Shown here: in pieces, positions 1-5,754 of the stretch
Position numbering within the stretch: the stretch's first letter is position 1
Layout of the letters: each line of letters begins with the position of its first letter
From: Methanothrix sp.
Lineage (GTDB): Archaea; Halobacteriota; Methanosarcinia; Methanotrichales; Methanotrichaceae
Assembly: GCA_028708055.1 (NCBI GenBank)
Contig: JAQVZT010000149.1
Coordinates: forward strand, 1 to 6,473
DNA: 6,473 nt
Direction of reading: 5' to 3'
The notes under the pieces: model-generated
Told to the model about the DNA's origin: nothing
What the model saw: only the letters and a program-made list of their open reading frames with translations
Database searches by the model: none
Translations under genes and position numbers: made by a program

Positions 1-2
1 TT

Positions 3-119
3 GAGGAAAAACACTATCTTCAGACGCCAGAAGATGCTTTTTGGTCCAGATTGCCAAACGGCTGTAAGTTGAATTTATTCCTGTCTCGAATGGAGAGAGA
101 TTTTAATGCAGAAAGGTAA
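3..119 (+). CDS. Possible C-terminal tail of an upstream protein, cut by the window edge
   Basis: The third plus frame is open from the window edge to a TAA at 117-119 and gives 38 residues of mixed, protein-like composition, with EDAFWSRLP near the start and SRMERDFNAER at the end. I do not recognise the family. It lies on the same strand as the MFS gene, about 90 bases upstream. A co-located regulator of the exporter would be a natural guess, but nothing in the residues shows it. An open frame of this length can occur by chance, and the first frame is also open for 23 codons, so this is a weak call. Confidence 0.25.
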   Translation, partial: EEKHYLQTPEDAFWSRLPNGCKLNLFLSRMERDFNAER

Positions 120-158
120 ATTAAAAATGAATCGCGGAGTATTCGGGACTCTACACCT

Positions 159-199
159 CAGTGCAATGGCCGATAACTACAAATCAATGGCCAGCACTG
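159..199 (+). promoter_or_regulatory. Bulged hairpin in the leader of the MFS gene
   Basis: CAGTGC (159-164) plus TGGCC (167-171) pair perfectly with GGCCA (189-193) plus GCACTG (194-199). This makes an 11-bp stem with a two-A bulge and a 17-base loop. The structure ends 12 bases before the ATG at 212 and is followed by CTTTTAA. It could be a folded 5' leader, an operator for a dimeric repressor, or a terminator of the upstream gene. An AT-rich TAAATTAAAAAT at 117-128 could act as a TATA box. A 30-codon frame (127-219) runs through the hairpin and overlaps the MFS start. The pairing is directly visible; the role is inferred. Confidence 0.4.
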
Positions 200-211
200 C
201 CAGGCTTTTAA

Positions 212-1642
212 ATGCCTGAAGATTCTGAGAATTGGCGAGGCTACGAATGGACGGCTCTGTCCGTCACCACAGTGGGAGCGCTCCTGGCATCCATTCAGGG
301 CTCTGCTCTGCTCATCGCTCTGCCGGACATCATGACCCAGCTTCATGCCGGTTTCATGACCATCATGTGGGTGATCCTGGGATTCATGCTCGTCACCACA
401 GCGCTTGTTCCAGTAGTGGGAAGGCTGGCGGACATGTTCGGCAGAAAGAACCTTTACAACGCTGGCTTTGCCGTCTTCACCCTGGGGTCGCTTCTCTGTG
501 GGTTCTCTTCGCCACAATATTCAGGCTGGGATCTGGTTTTCTACCGCATGGTCCAGGGCATAGGCGGAGCCCTGCTCTTCACCAACAGCGCGGCAATTGT
601 TACCGATGCTTTTCGCAAGGGGAGGGTGGGTCTTGGCCTGGGGATCAATACCATCGCCTTTTCCGCCGGGTTTTTGATGGGGCCGGTGATCGGCGGCATC
701 CTCACTGCCATAGACTGGCGATGGGTGTTTCTGATCAATGTGCCGCTTGGCGCAGTCGGCACGATCTGGGGCATCATGAGGCTGCGTGAGCCGGTGGCAC
801 TTCCCGCCCGGCAGCGCTTCGACTGGCCGGGAAGCATCACATTCACAGTGGGCCTGACAGCTCTGCTGCTGGCCTGCTCGCTCGTCGCTTTCCCGCTCAT
901 CAGTGCAATCTATGTCTATGCCCTTTTCGCCCTGGCAGTTATTGGCCTGGCGGCCTTCTTCCTGGTCGAGAGAAAAGCAGAGCAGCCCATGATGGACTTC
1001 CGGCTCTTTTCCGAGAAGCTCTTTGCTTATGCATGCGCCGCCAATGCCATCAACGGCCTCGCTCGGGGAGCAGTGCTCTTCGTCCTGATATTTTTCTTGC
1101 AGGGCCCCTACGGCCTTGATCCCCTCTGGGCTGGAATCATGATGGCGCCTTTCGGGGCGGCCTTCATGTTTGTGGGACCGGTATCCGGGCACCTGTCGGA
1201 TCGATACGGCTCCCGGGGTCTGGCCACCGCCGGGCTGCTGATTTCCGGCATCGGGCTTCTCGGCCTGGCAACAGTTGTGAGCAGTACGCCCTACTGGCAG
1301 CTGGCTCTCTACCAGGCTCTGATGGGCGGCGGCTCCGGGCTCTTTGCCTCGCCCAACAGCAATGCAGTAATGTCATCGGTCGTGCCGGAAAAGAGGGGCA
1401 GCGCCGCCGGGATCAATTACATGCTCATGAGCACAGGACAGATGCTCAGCATAGCGATTGTATTCCCGTTGGTGCTCAGCCGCATTCCTGAGGATGTCAT
1501 GTTCCATGTCTTCCTTTACGGCGGAGGGATGAGCGGAGGGCCTCTGGCGGCCTTTGAGGCTGGAATGCAGCAGGCGTTCCTGGCAAGCTTTGCAGTGACG
1601 CTGATTGCCGCTCTCATATCAGCATTGAGGCCCGGCAAATAA
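212..1642 (+). CDS. DHA2-family MFS exporter, 14 transmembrane helices expected
   Basis: A proton-driven major facilitator superfamily exporter in the cytoplasmic membrane; the DHA2 family moves drugs and small metabolites. The 476-residue length is usual for the 14-helix class. Helix 1 starts near residue 15 (TVGALLASIQGSALLIALP). Motif A, GRLADMFGRK, is at 70-79; a motif B arginine is in YRMVQGIGGALLF from 111; and motif C, GFLMGPVIGGIL, is at 153-164, followed by DWRWVFLINVPLG (168-180), typical of DHA2. A second motif-A-like loop, GHLSDRYGSRG, is at 326-336. The start is well bounded because an in-frame TAA directly precedes the ATG. No clear Shine-Dalgarno sequence is seen. The gene stands alone and converges on trmO. 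The substrate cannot be read from the sequence. Confidence 0.92.
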   Translation: MPEDSENWRGYEWTALSVTTVGALLASIQGSALLIALPDIMTQLHAGFMTIMWVILGFMLVTTALVPVVGRLADMFGRKNLYNAGFAVFTLGSLLCGFSSPQYSGWDLVFYRMVQGIGGALLFTNSAAIVTDAFRKGRVGLGLGINTIAFSAGFLMGPVIGGILTAIDWRWVFLINVPLGAVGTIWGIMRLREPVALPARQRFDWPGSITFTVGLTALLLACSLVAFPLISAIYVYALFALAVIGLAAFFLVERKAEQPMMDFRLFSEKLFAYACAANAINGLARGAVLFVLIFFLQGPYGLDPLWAGIMMAPFGAAFMFVGPVSGHLSDRYGSRGLATAGLLISGIGLLGLATVVSSTPYWQLALYQALMGGGSGLFASPNSNAVMSSVVPEKRGSAAGINYMLMSTGQMLSIAIVFPLVLSRIPEDVMFHVFLYGGGMSGGPLAAFEAGMQQAFLASFAVTLIAALISALRPGK

Positions 1643-1652
1643 ACCCTAAATT

Positions 1653-2135
1653 TCATTTTCTCTGGCACAGACTATCAACAGGCCTGTAGCTAGGGTCCTT
1701 TTCCCTTTCCACCCCGACATGCGAATCGAAGTGGACCTCATAGGGCTTGATGTCCAGTACCGGCGTTCCATTCAGGGCATCCAGTCCTTTCACTCTGATG
1801 ATATTTCCATTCACAGAAAGGATCTCTGCAACGGTGATTCCGATGGGATTGGGCCGGAGCGGGCTTCTCGTGGCCAGGACTCCTCGCATCGGAATAGACC
1901 GGTCGCCCATGGGATGAACCCTCTCTTGATAGCCTTTTGAGCGGTGGAAGTAAAAAACGACCAGGATGAATCTGTAGCCGTCCAGGCCATCCAGAGCGCC
2001 GGTGAACTTCTGGTCTATGGTAATAATCGATTCCGAGTTTCTGAGCGACTTCGGGTCTCCCGGCTCATTGAAATTGTTCGTCACAAAGCCAATGGGCGTG
2101 AAGACCACACCCTCAGGAAACGTATTTTGAGACAT
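1653..2135 (-). CDS. trmO: TrmO/TsaA-family tRNA (t6A37) N6-methyltransferase
   Basis: An S-adenosylmethionine-dependent enzyme of the TsaA/UPF0066 family. Characterised bacterial TrmO methylates N6 of threonylcarbamoyladenosine at position 37 of Thr tRNA in the cytoplasm. The 160-residue protein has the domain opening FTPIGFV (12-18), the family hallmark RGVLATRSPLRPNPIG (84-99), which shapes the cofactor site, and the second conserved block GLDALNGTPVLDIKPY (117-132). This is the short form, about the length of the catalytic domain and without the C-terminal extension of E. coli TrmO. The ATG at 2135 leaves only about 11 residues before the conserved fold and is the natural start, although no Shine-Dalgarno sequence is obvious. 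Its stop lies 10 bases from the convergent MFS stop. Family assignment is firm; the exact tRNA substrate in archaea is inferred. Confidence 0.9.
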   Translation of the reverse strand: MSQNTFPEGVVFTPIGFVTNNFNEPGDPKSLRNSESIITIDQKFTGALDGLDGYRFILVVFYFHRSKGYQERVHPMGDRSIPMRGVLATRSPLRPNPIGITVAEILSVNGNIIRVKGLDALNGTPVLDIKPYEVHFDSHVGVEREKDPSYRPVDSLCQRK

Positions 2136-2197
2136 GATTGTAACCCCGGCATTATCCTCTCTTTTCCGGCAAAGAAGCTATGCATCTGCATGGGATT

Positions 2198-2208
2198 CCC
2201 TATAACAG
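2198..2208 (-). promoter_or_regulatory. Weak candidate TATA element upstream of trmO
   Basis: Read on the minus strand, CTGTTATAGGG lies about 65 bases before the trmO ATG. An archaeal promoter here would start transcription near 2175 and leave a leader of about 40 bases. The match to the archaeal TATA consensus is poor, and no BRE-like purine run precedes it. It is listed only as the best candidate in this gap. Confidence 0.2.
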
Positions 2209-2284
2209 AGTAACCTCAATAATCACTGTGGGCCGCGGAAGGAAAAAGCATTATTTAGTCACCGGTTGCTGCTGGCTGATGCAG

Positions 2285-2307
2285 TGCACCGTCCCCAACC
2301 CGGTGCA
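2285..2307. repeat. 7-bp perfect dyad in the trmO to IS630 gap
   Basis: TGCACCG (2285-2291) and CGGTGCA (2301-2307) form a perfect inverted repeat around a 9-base loop. The stretch 2136-2375 has no credible gene. A plus-strand frame from 2180 is open but has no family character. No T-run follows the dyad, so a terminator is not supported; it could be a protein-binding site or chance. Confidence 0.25.
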
Positions 2308-2375
2308 ACGTTTACCGGCATTTATGCAAGGGATTGTTTTCTCTTTCGGGAGTCATACTGCCGAAATGCTTTTTA

Positions 2376-2404
2376 TAGTTCAAAACCTAACTAATTTAAC
2401 TTAT
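2376..2404 (+). repeat. Left terminal inverted repeat of the IS630-type element
   Basis: It reads TAGT at the outer end and AATTTAACTTAT at the inner end, and matches the reverse complement of 2769-2797 at 22 of 29 positions. The transposase stop codon (2396-2398) lies inside it. Confidence 0.75.
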
Positions 2405-2716
2405 TTCTATGTTTAAAAATTTTTCGACCCATCTTTCTGCAAAGCTAAGTCGCGATGCATAGATGAGAAAATTTTCAGCGATGATTTTTCTCATTTGATC
2501 GAGGTCTTTTATAAACGAATGAGAAATGATTCTTTTTATGCTCTTCCAAATGAATTCAATTGGATTCAAATCAGGAGAATACGATGGCAAGAAGACTAAT
2601 TCGATGTTGCATTCTTGAGCACATATCAGTGAATCCTTTGCCCAGTGGGATCGGAAATTATCAAAATTGAAAACAAGGAAAAGCTCACCAATATCATAAA
2701 GGATACGTTCTTTGGC
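2396..2716 (-). pseudogene. IS630-family DDE transposase, C-terminal remnant
   Basis: An open frame of 106 codons without a proper start, preceded by an in-frame stop at 2717-2719. It carries FDNFRSHWAKD, with the second catalytic Asp of the DDE triad, and LPSYSPDLNPIEFIWK, with the catalytic Glu. The two residues are separated by 34 positions, the D34E spacing characteristic of IS630/Tc1-mariner enzymes. The tail SFAERWVEKFL fits the archaeal branch. The first catalytic Asp and the N-terminal helix-turn-helix region are missing, since a full protein has more than 300 residues. Upstream, in another frame (about 2696-2768), GIHVLATERFGVKPKNVSF also looks protein-like and may be a displaced piece, indicating a frameshift in addition to the deletion. 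A TTG at 2590 could start a 64-residue peptide, but this would be non-functional. Confidence 0.82.
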
Positions 2717-2768
2717 TTAACACCAAATCTTTCCGTAGCAAGAACGTGGATTCCAAGGTTCCTGTATG

Positions 2769-2797
2769 ATAAGTTAAATTTGTTGTGTTAGAGACTA
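2769..2797 (-). repeat. Right terminal inverted repeat of the IS630-type element
   Basis: The partner of 2376-2404. It ends in ACTA followed by the TA dinucleotide at 2798-2799, which pairs with TA at 2374-2375 as the presumed target duplication. It lies 15 bases from the cofC stop codon. Confidence 0.75.
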
Positions 2798-2812
2798 TAA
2801 GTTTTCCCATCA

Positions 2813-3478
2813 TTATGCCTCTTTCTTTTCCTGGATTCTTACGCATCCCGAGTGACCGCTCTCCGGCAGAGTAAATCCAAGCGATTCAAGCGTCTTACTC
2901 GCTCTTCCCCGCCCGTGTAGAAGCACCTCTGCCAGATCCTCAGGACAGTCAATGTCCGACCCCGCCCGGAATGACTCGAAGACTGCTGCGGCGAGAGCCG
3001 ACTGCCTGGCAAACTCCTGATGCCTGGGAAAGCTCAGTCCCCGGTAGCAGGTTCGAAACTGCGGGCTTCGGATGAGGATAATATTCGTCCCGCCTCCCCT
3101 GCCCGGGCAGAGCACCACATCACCGGGACTGCGGATAATTCCCGCAACCTCATCCTGCGTCAAAAGGGCCAGATCCGCCATGACGATGAGAATATCCGAT
3201 GGCCATCCCCGCGACGCCTCACCGGCGATGAACACATTCAGAGCATCATTCAGATCCAGCTCCGACTCCAGAATTTCGACATCGCGATCTACCTCTGCTG
3301 CATCCAGTCCCGGTCGGGAGAGCACCGTCACCGGGCCGAAGCCCAAAACAGAATCCAGAACATCCCTGAGCATGGCAAAGGCCAGCAGCCTTCGCTCCTC
3401 TGGATTGAGCGCCGGTGCCAGACGGCTCTTGGCATTATCGAGCTTGAATGGAACGACTATTCGAATCGGTCTCTGCAC
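2813..3478 (-). CDS. cofC: CofC, 2-phospho-L-lactate guanylyltransferase (coenzyme F420 biosynthesis)
   Basis: It transfers GMP from GTP to 2-phospho-L-lactate (or a related three-carbon phosphoacid), giving the activated intermediate that CofD joins to the deazaflavin Fo. The protein is 221 residues, the usual archaeal size. Visible family blocks are the nucleotide-binding PFKLDNAKSRL (10-20), the metal-site MADLALL (100-106), PGRGGGTN (125-132) and SDIDCPEDLAEVLLHG (174-189). Most relatives have MADLPLL, so Ala replaces Pro here beside the metal-binding Asp. The start is a GTG at 3478, placed by the conserved N-terminal strand; no clear Shine-Dalgarno sequence is seen. It lies 49 bases after cofE on the same strand and is probably the last gene of the operon, since an IS630 remnant begins just beyond its stop. 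Confidence 0.93.
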   Translation of the reverse strand: MQRPIRIVVPFKLDNAKSRLAPALNPEERRLLAFAMLRDVLDSVLGFGPVTVLSRPGLDAAEVDRDVEILESELDLNDALNVFIAGEASRGWPSDILIVMADLALLTQDEVAGIIRSPGDVVLCPGRGGGTNIILIRSPQFRTCYRGLSFPRHQEFARQSALAAAVFESFRAGSDIDCPEDLAEVLLHGRGRASKTLESLGFTLPESGHSGCVRIQEKKEA

Positions 3479-3513
3479 GGCCCGAGGCTATTTACGCCCG
3501 CCGATAAAACTCT

Positions 3514-3538
3514 ATCTCTTCATCACTTCATCTCTTCA
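3514..3538 (-). repeat. 9-bp direct repeat across the cofE stop
   Basis: On the minus strand TGAAGAGAT occurs twice at a 16-base period, separated by GAAGTGA (itself a near copy). It spans the cofE stop codon and the start of the 49-base cofE-cofC spacer. It may be simple slippage or an RNA-level feature; no function is evident. Confidence 0.45.
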
Positions 3539-4268
3539 GATGTGGCCGGATGACATCTTTTTCCTCGGGCATGAAGACCGAATCCTCGCCGGAGCGGGGA
3601 TACTTCAGCCCTCTGAATACGACTGCAGGAGTGCCGTCTCCTGCCTCGCCCATTAGCAGATTGGCCATGGCGGCAATCTCATCCACAATCGCCTCAAGAG
3701 TGATCTCCAGGACCTTGCCGTGCAAGTCGCACTCGCCCCGCCAGTCGCGCAGAGCGGCTATCCCCGCCCAGCCAATGGCCACGCCCGCCACCCCGGACCG
3801 GAACGGCCGGCCGCAGGTATCGGTGATGATCACTGCGCAGTCCTTTTCCAGTCGGGCACGCAGCCGCTCTGCGCTGGCGCTGGGGTCTTGCGGGAGCAAC
3901 AATATTCGGTCGTCACCCACATTGGACTGATCTATGCCGGCGTTGACGCCCACGTGGCCGAAGCGGGTCCTCACCAGCAGAAAAGGCTCGTCGAGCAGGA
4001 CGTCCGCAGATTCGTCCAGAACCGCCTGCACAAACCTGGGATCTTTGCCAGTGCTCCGGGCAACGGCCTCCGCCCGGTCGCAGGGATGATAGTTCTCCAG
4101 ATTCCGGAAACGGCCTTCCGACTTGGCTACGATGGTGCTGGCAAGACAGAGAACATCTCCATCCTGAAAATCAAAAAGAGATTTGACAAGGGAAGCGATA
4201 TCATCGCCTTGCTTGATGATGGGCAGGCCGGCAATGAGGTAGCCCTGCATTGATAGCGTCTTGGGCAT
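3528..4268 (-). CDS. cofE: CofE, coenzyme F420:L-glutamate ligase
   Basis: A GTP-dependent ligase that adds L-glutamate residues, the second by a gamma-linkage, to F420-0 in the last steps of F420 synthesis in the cytoplasm. The 246-residue length matches the archaeal single-domain enzyme, without the extra domain of actinobacterial FbiB. Landmarks are GLPIIKQGDD (14-23), TIVAKSEGR (45-53), NAGIDQSNV (109-117) with a metal-binding Asp, TDTCGRPFRSG (149-159) with a second Asp, and DEIAAMANLLMGEA (196-209). The ATG at 4268 comes 3 bases after the stop of the upstream small gene. A second ATG six codons in (residue 7) is an equally good start by comparison with the usual N-terminus. It is followed by cofC, so two separate F420 steps are co-transcribed. 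Confidence 0.95.
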   Translation of the reverse strand: MPKTLSMQGYLIAGLPIIKQGDDIASLVKSLFDFQDGDVLCLASTIVAKSEGRFRNLENYHPCDRAEAVARSTGKDPRFVQAVLDESADVLLDEPFLLVRTRFGHVGVNAGIDQSNVGDDRILLLPQDPSASAERLRARLEKDCAVIITDTCGRPFRSGVAGVAIGWAGIAALRDWRGECDLHGKVLEITLEAIVDEIAAMANLLMGEAGDGTPAVVFRGLKYPRSGEDSVFMPEEKDVIRPHLKR

Positions 4269-4271
4269 TTT

Positions 4272-4505
4272 CTATTTGAACCGTTCCCCATAAGGCATCC
4301 TGCCGAGACGGTAGAGCCTTGCCTGAACCAGAAGATCGAGAAGATAAGAATAGTTCTCGGCGACGATCGCCGCCCTGTTCTCGCTCTTCTCTATCCAAGG
4401 AAGACCACCATAGTTTTGGGCAAATTCCATCCAGAATGATGGTGGAGAGAACTCGAGCAGATATTTGTTCTCTTCATTGAATGACAGGGTGATCTTCTCT
4501 TCCAT
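4272..4505 (-). CDS. Small uncharacterised protein, 77 residues, in the aIF2-beta/cofE operon
   Basis: I do not recognise a family. The protein has a short acidic start (MEEKITLSFNEENKYLLEF), a segment with SPPSFWMEFAQNYGG, a predicted helical stretch around AAIVAENYSYLLDLLVQARLYRLG (given here in pieces of residues 45-68), and a basic end (PYGERFK). There are no cysteines, signal peptide or membrane helix, so it is probably a small cytosolic protein. Its ATG directly abuts the aIF2-beta stop (TAGATG), and its stop is 3 bases before cofE, a packing that argues strongly for a real, translationally coupled gene. Operon position hints at translation or F420 metabolism, but this is inference only. 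Confidence 0.78.
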   Translation of the reverse strand: MEEKITLSFNEENKYLLEFSPPSFWMEFAQNYGGLPWIEKSENRAAIVAENYSYLLDLLVQARLYRLGRMPYGERFK

Positions 4506-5135
4506 CTAAGTCACCTTGCTCATTCGCTCCACAATCTCTGCAAAGGCAAGAGTTCCGCTGATCTTCTTAATCTTGGCCTTGACGATCTCGCCTTTCACAG
4601 CACTGGGCACGAAGATGAGGTACTTGTCCACCTTGGCTATGCCATCGCCCTTGTTGCCCACGGACTCGATGCGCAGCTCATAGGTCTCCCCCTCTTCGAT
4701 GACATCCTTCTGTACGATTGTCGAAGCCTTTCTCTTTCTCACCGGTCGATGAGCGCCGCAGGCATCGCACTTGAGTGTCAGAACGCGATCGCTTTTGATA
4801 AGATGGGTATCAGGCAGCCTGCACTCCGTGCAGACCACATACTCCTCAAAATAGGATTCTATCTGGCGGGCGATAGCAGCCTCGCCGAACTTTCCCTGAA
4901 AGACGCCGCGCTGTCCTTCGATCTTGCCAGCGGTGCCCATCTCCTGGAGCAGATACTTCATGAGGTGCTCAGGTTCGCGATTGAGGGTGTCCGCAATAGT
5001 CCCGAAGTTCTCCAGCACAGTGGTCTTGCCTTCGTAAAAGACCTTCACGGAAGGTATGACGAACCGCTCCTTGGATTCTCGAGTGGCCGGCATCTTCTTC
5101 ATGGCCCGATCAAGGCCCGCTAAATAATCATCCAT
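4506..5135 (-). CDS. Translation initiation factor aIF2 subunit beta with C-terminal TRAM domain
   Basis: The beta subunit of the heterotrimeric aIF2 that carries initiator Met-tRNA to the small ribosomal subunit. Residues 1-100 hold the N-terminal helix and alpha-beta core (NFGTIADTLNREPEHLMKYL, 43-62). A zinc ribbon follows, with C102-x2-C105 and C123-x2-C126 all present. Residues about 146-205 form a TRAM domain (EGETYELRIESVGNKGDGIA onward), a small RNA-binding beta barrel. Most archaeal aIF2-beta proteins end soon after the zinc ribbon at about 135-140 residues; the 209-residue TRAM-extended form is known from Methanosarcinales. The ATG at 5135 is 13 bases after the rpl10e stop, with AAGGT in the gap as a partial Shine-Dalgarno sequence. 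Its stop abuts the start of the 77-residue gene. Confidence 0.94.
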   Translation of the reverse strand: MDDYLAGLDRAMKKMPATRESKERFVIPSVKVFYEGKTTVLENFGTIADTLNREPEHLMKYLLQEMGTAGKIEGQRGVFQGKFGEAAIARQIESYFEEYVVCTECRLPDTHLIKSDRVLTLKCDACGAHRPVRKRKASTIVQKDVIEEGETYELRIESVGNKGDGIAKVDKYLIFVPSAVKGEIVKAKIKKISGTLAFAEIVERMSKVT

Positions 5136-5148
5136 CCAGATACCTTGG

Positions 5149-5664
5149 TTACTTTATTAGTTCCTGGCCCGACTCGACTATAATCTGAATCGGTGTTGGC
5201 AATTTATGCCCGGCTCTCGTCAATGCCACCTTGGCTTCATTGAGATATGAAAGCGGTACTCCCACGGTAAAGAGCTTCTGGCCTGCTTCGACTCGGGCGG
5301 CAGTTCCCACAGCCTTGCCGAATGCCATCCTCATGCCGCTGGAGACACGGTCTGCACCTGCGCCGGTAGCCTGCTTGTTCTCCCTGATGACATGATGAGG
5401 ATAGGTCCTCAGTTTGAGATGGAAATTGGTTCTGCCTGCTATCTTCAAGAGGTAACGGTTAGCTGAAACCCTGGCCGCTTCAAGAGCGGTATGCCTGATC
5501 TGACAGGGCTCCCTGACCACGAGCGTTAGCTTGATGGGGAAATCTTCAGTCAAATTTCCCATATCATAGTGCACTACCTTACTACCGGGAACGCCACCCA
5601 TATATCTTCTGCGGGTGTAGGGCCGTTCCCTCCTTCTGTACATGCTTGCTGGCTTGCGTGTCAA
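5149..5664 (-). CDS. rpl10e: 50S ribosomal protein L10e (uL16)
   Basis: A large-subunit ribosomal protein of the L16/L10AE family, located near the tRNA A-site and the central protuberance. The 171 residues agree with archaeal homologues. The basic N-terminus (MYRRRERPYTRRRYMGG from residue 8), RENKQATGAGADRVSSGMR and MAFGKAVGTAARV are the family signatures. The chosen start is a TTG at 5664, supported by a perfect GGAGG 9 bases upstream; the first ATG is seven codons further in and too far from that site. It appears to be the first gene of a minus-strand operon running through aIF2-beta to cofC, with a TATA-like box upstream. Confidence 0.96.
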   Translation of the reverse strand: MTRKPASMYRRRERPYTRRRYMGGVPGSKVVHYDMGNLTEDFPIKLTLVVREPCQIRHTALEAARVSANRYLLKIAGRTNFHLKLRTYPHHVIRENKQATGAGADRVSSGMRMAFGKAVGTAARVEAGQKLFTVGVPLSYLNEAKVALTRAGHKLPTPIQIIVESGQELIK

Positions 5665-5673
5665 AACGAAATT

Positions 5674-5678
5674 CCTCC
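5674..5678 (-). promoter_or_regulatory. Strong Shine-Dalgarno site for rpl10e
   Basis: GGAGG on the minus strand, complementary to the CCUCC at the end of archaeal 16S rRNA, lies 9 bases before the TTG at 5664. It decides in favour of this non-ATG start over the ATG at codon 8. Confidence 0.85.
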
Positions 5679-5712
5679 GATAATTCTGAGATTGGTCCTA
5701 ATATGCACCTTG

Positions 5713-5720
5713 CTTATAAG
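5713..5720 (-). promoter_or_regulatory. Probable TATA box of the rpl10e operon
   Basis: CTTATAAG on the minus strand is preceded by CCAAAC, which can serve as a BRE. It lies about 50 bases before the rpl10e start, inside the 90-base gap after gatD. Archaeal spacing predicts transcription from about 5690 and a leader of about 25 bases containing the GGAGG. The box is palindromic, so its direction is inferred from the gene. Confidence 0.55.
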
Positions 5721-5754
5721 GTTTGGCCTCAATTGCCGCCAAATTTGCCCGGCC

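Larger units (their letters stand above)
2376..2797 (-). mobile_element. Internally deleted IS630-family element (MITE-like), about 422 bp
   Basis: Matching ends at 2376-2404 and 2769-2797 form an imperfect inverted repeat of 29 bp with 22 identities, including an uninterrupted 12-bp inner block, AATTTAACTTAT. Each end is flanked by the dinucleotide TA (2374-2375 and 2798-2799), as expected for IS630 and Tc1/mariner insertion into TA. Inside is the last third of an IS630-type transposase read on the minus strand. Complete members of the family are about 1.0-1.2 kb, so most of the transposase has been lost while both ends were kept. The element is markedly AT-rich beside its GC-rich neighbours, which suggests a foreign origin. 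It can no longer encode its own transposase but could in principle be moved by an intact relative. Confidence 0.75.

Noticed and set aside
521..1192. 223-codon minus-strand open frame inside the MFS gene
   Set aside because: It is opposite a well-supported membrane protein gene; its polar His/Gln/Glu-rich composition is what antisense of hydrophobic codons produces.
1643..1652. Possible terminator between the convergent MFS and trmO genes
   Set aside because: Only 10 bases with no stem and no strong T-run in either direction; any termination signal would have to lie inside the coding ends.
2180..2416. 78-codon plus-strand frame in the trmO to IS630 gap
   Set aside because: It runs into the inverted repeat of the element, lacks a ribosome site and has no family features; chance frame.
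2695..2811. Minus-strand short frame starting ATGATGGGAAAACTT next to the cofC stop
   Set aside because: It starts outside the element, runs straight through the terminal repeat and stops before any transposase motif, so it is not a transposase N-terminus.
3072..3656. Long plus-strand open frame (194 codons) across cofC and cofE
   Set aside because: It is antisense to two clearly recognised genes in GC-rich DNA, is rich in Ser and Arg, and shows no family motif; typical shadow frame.
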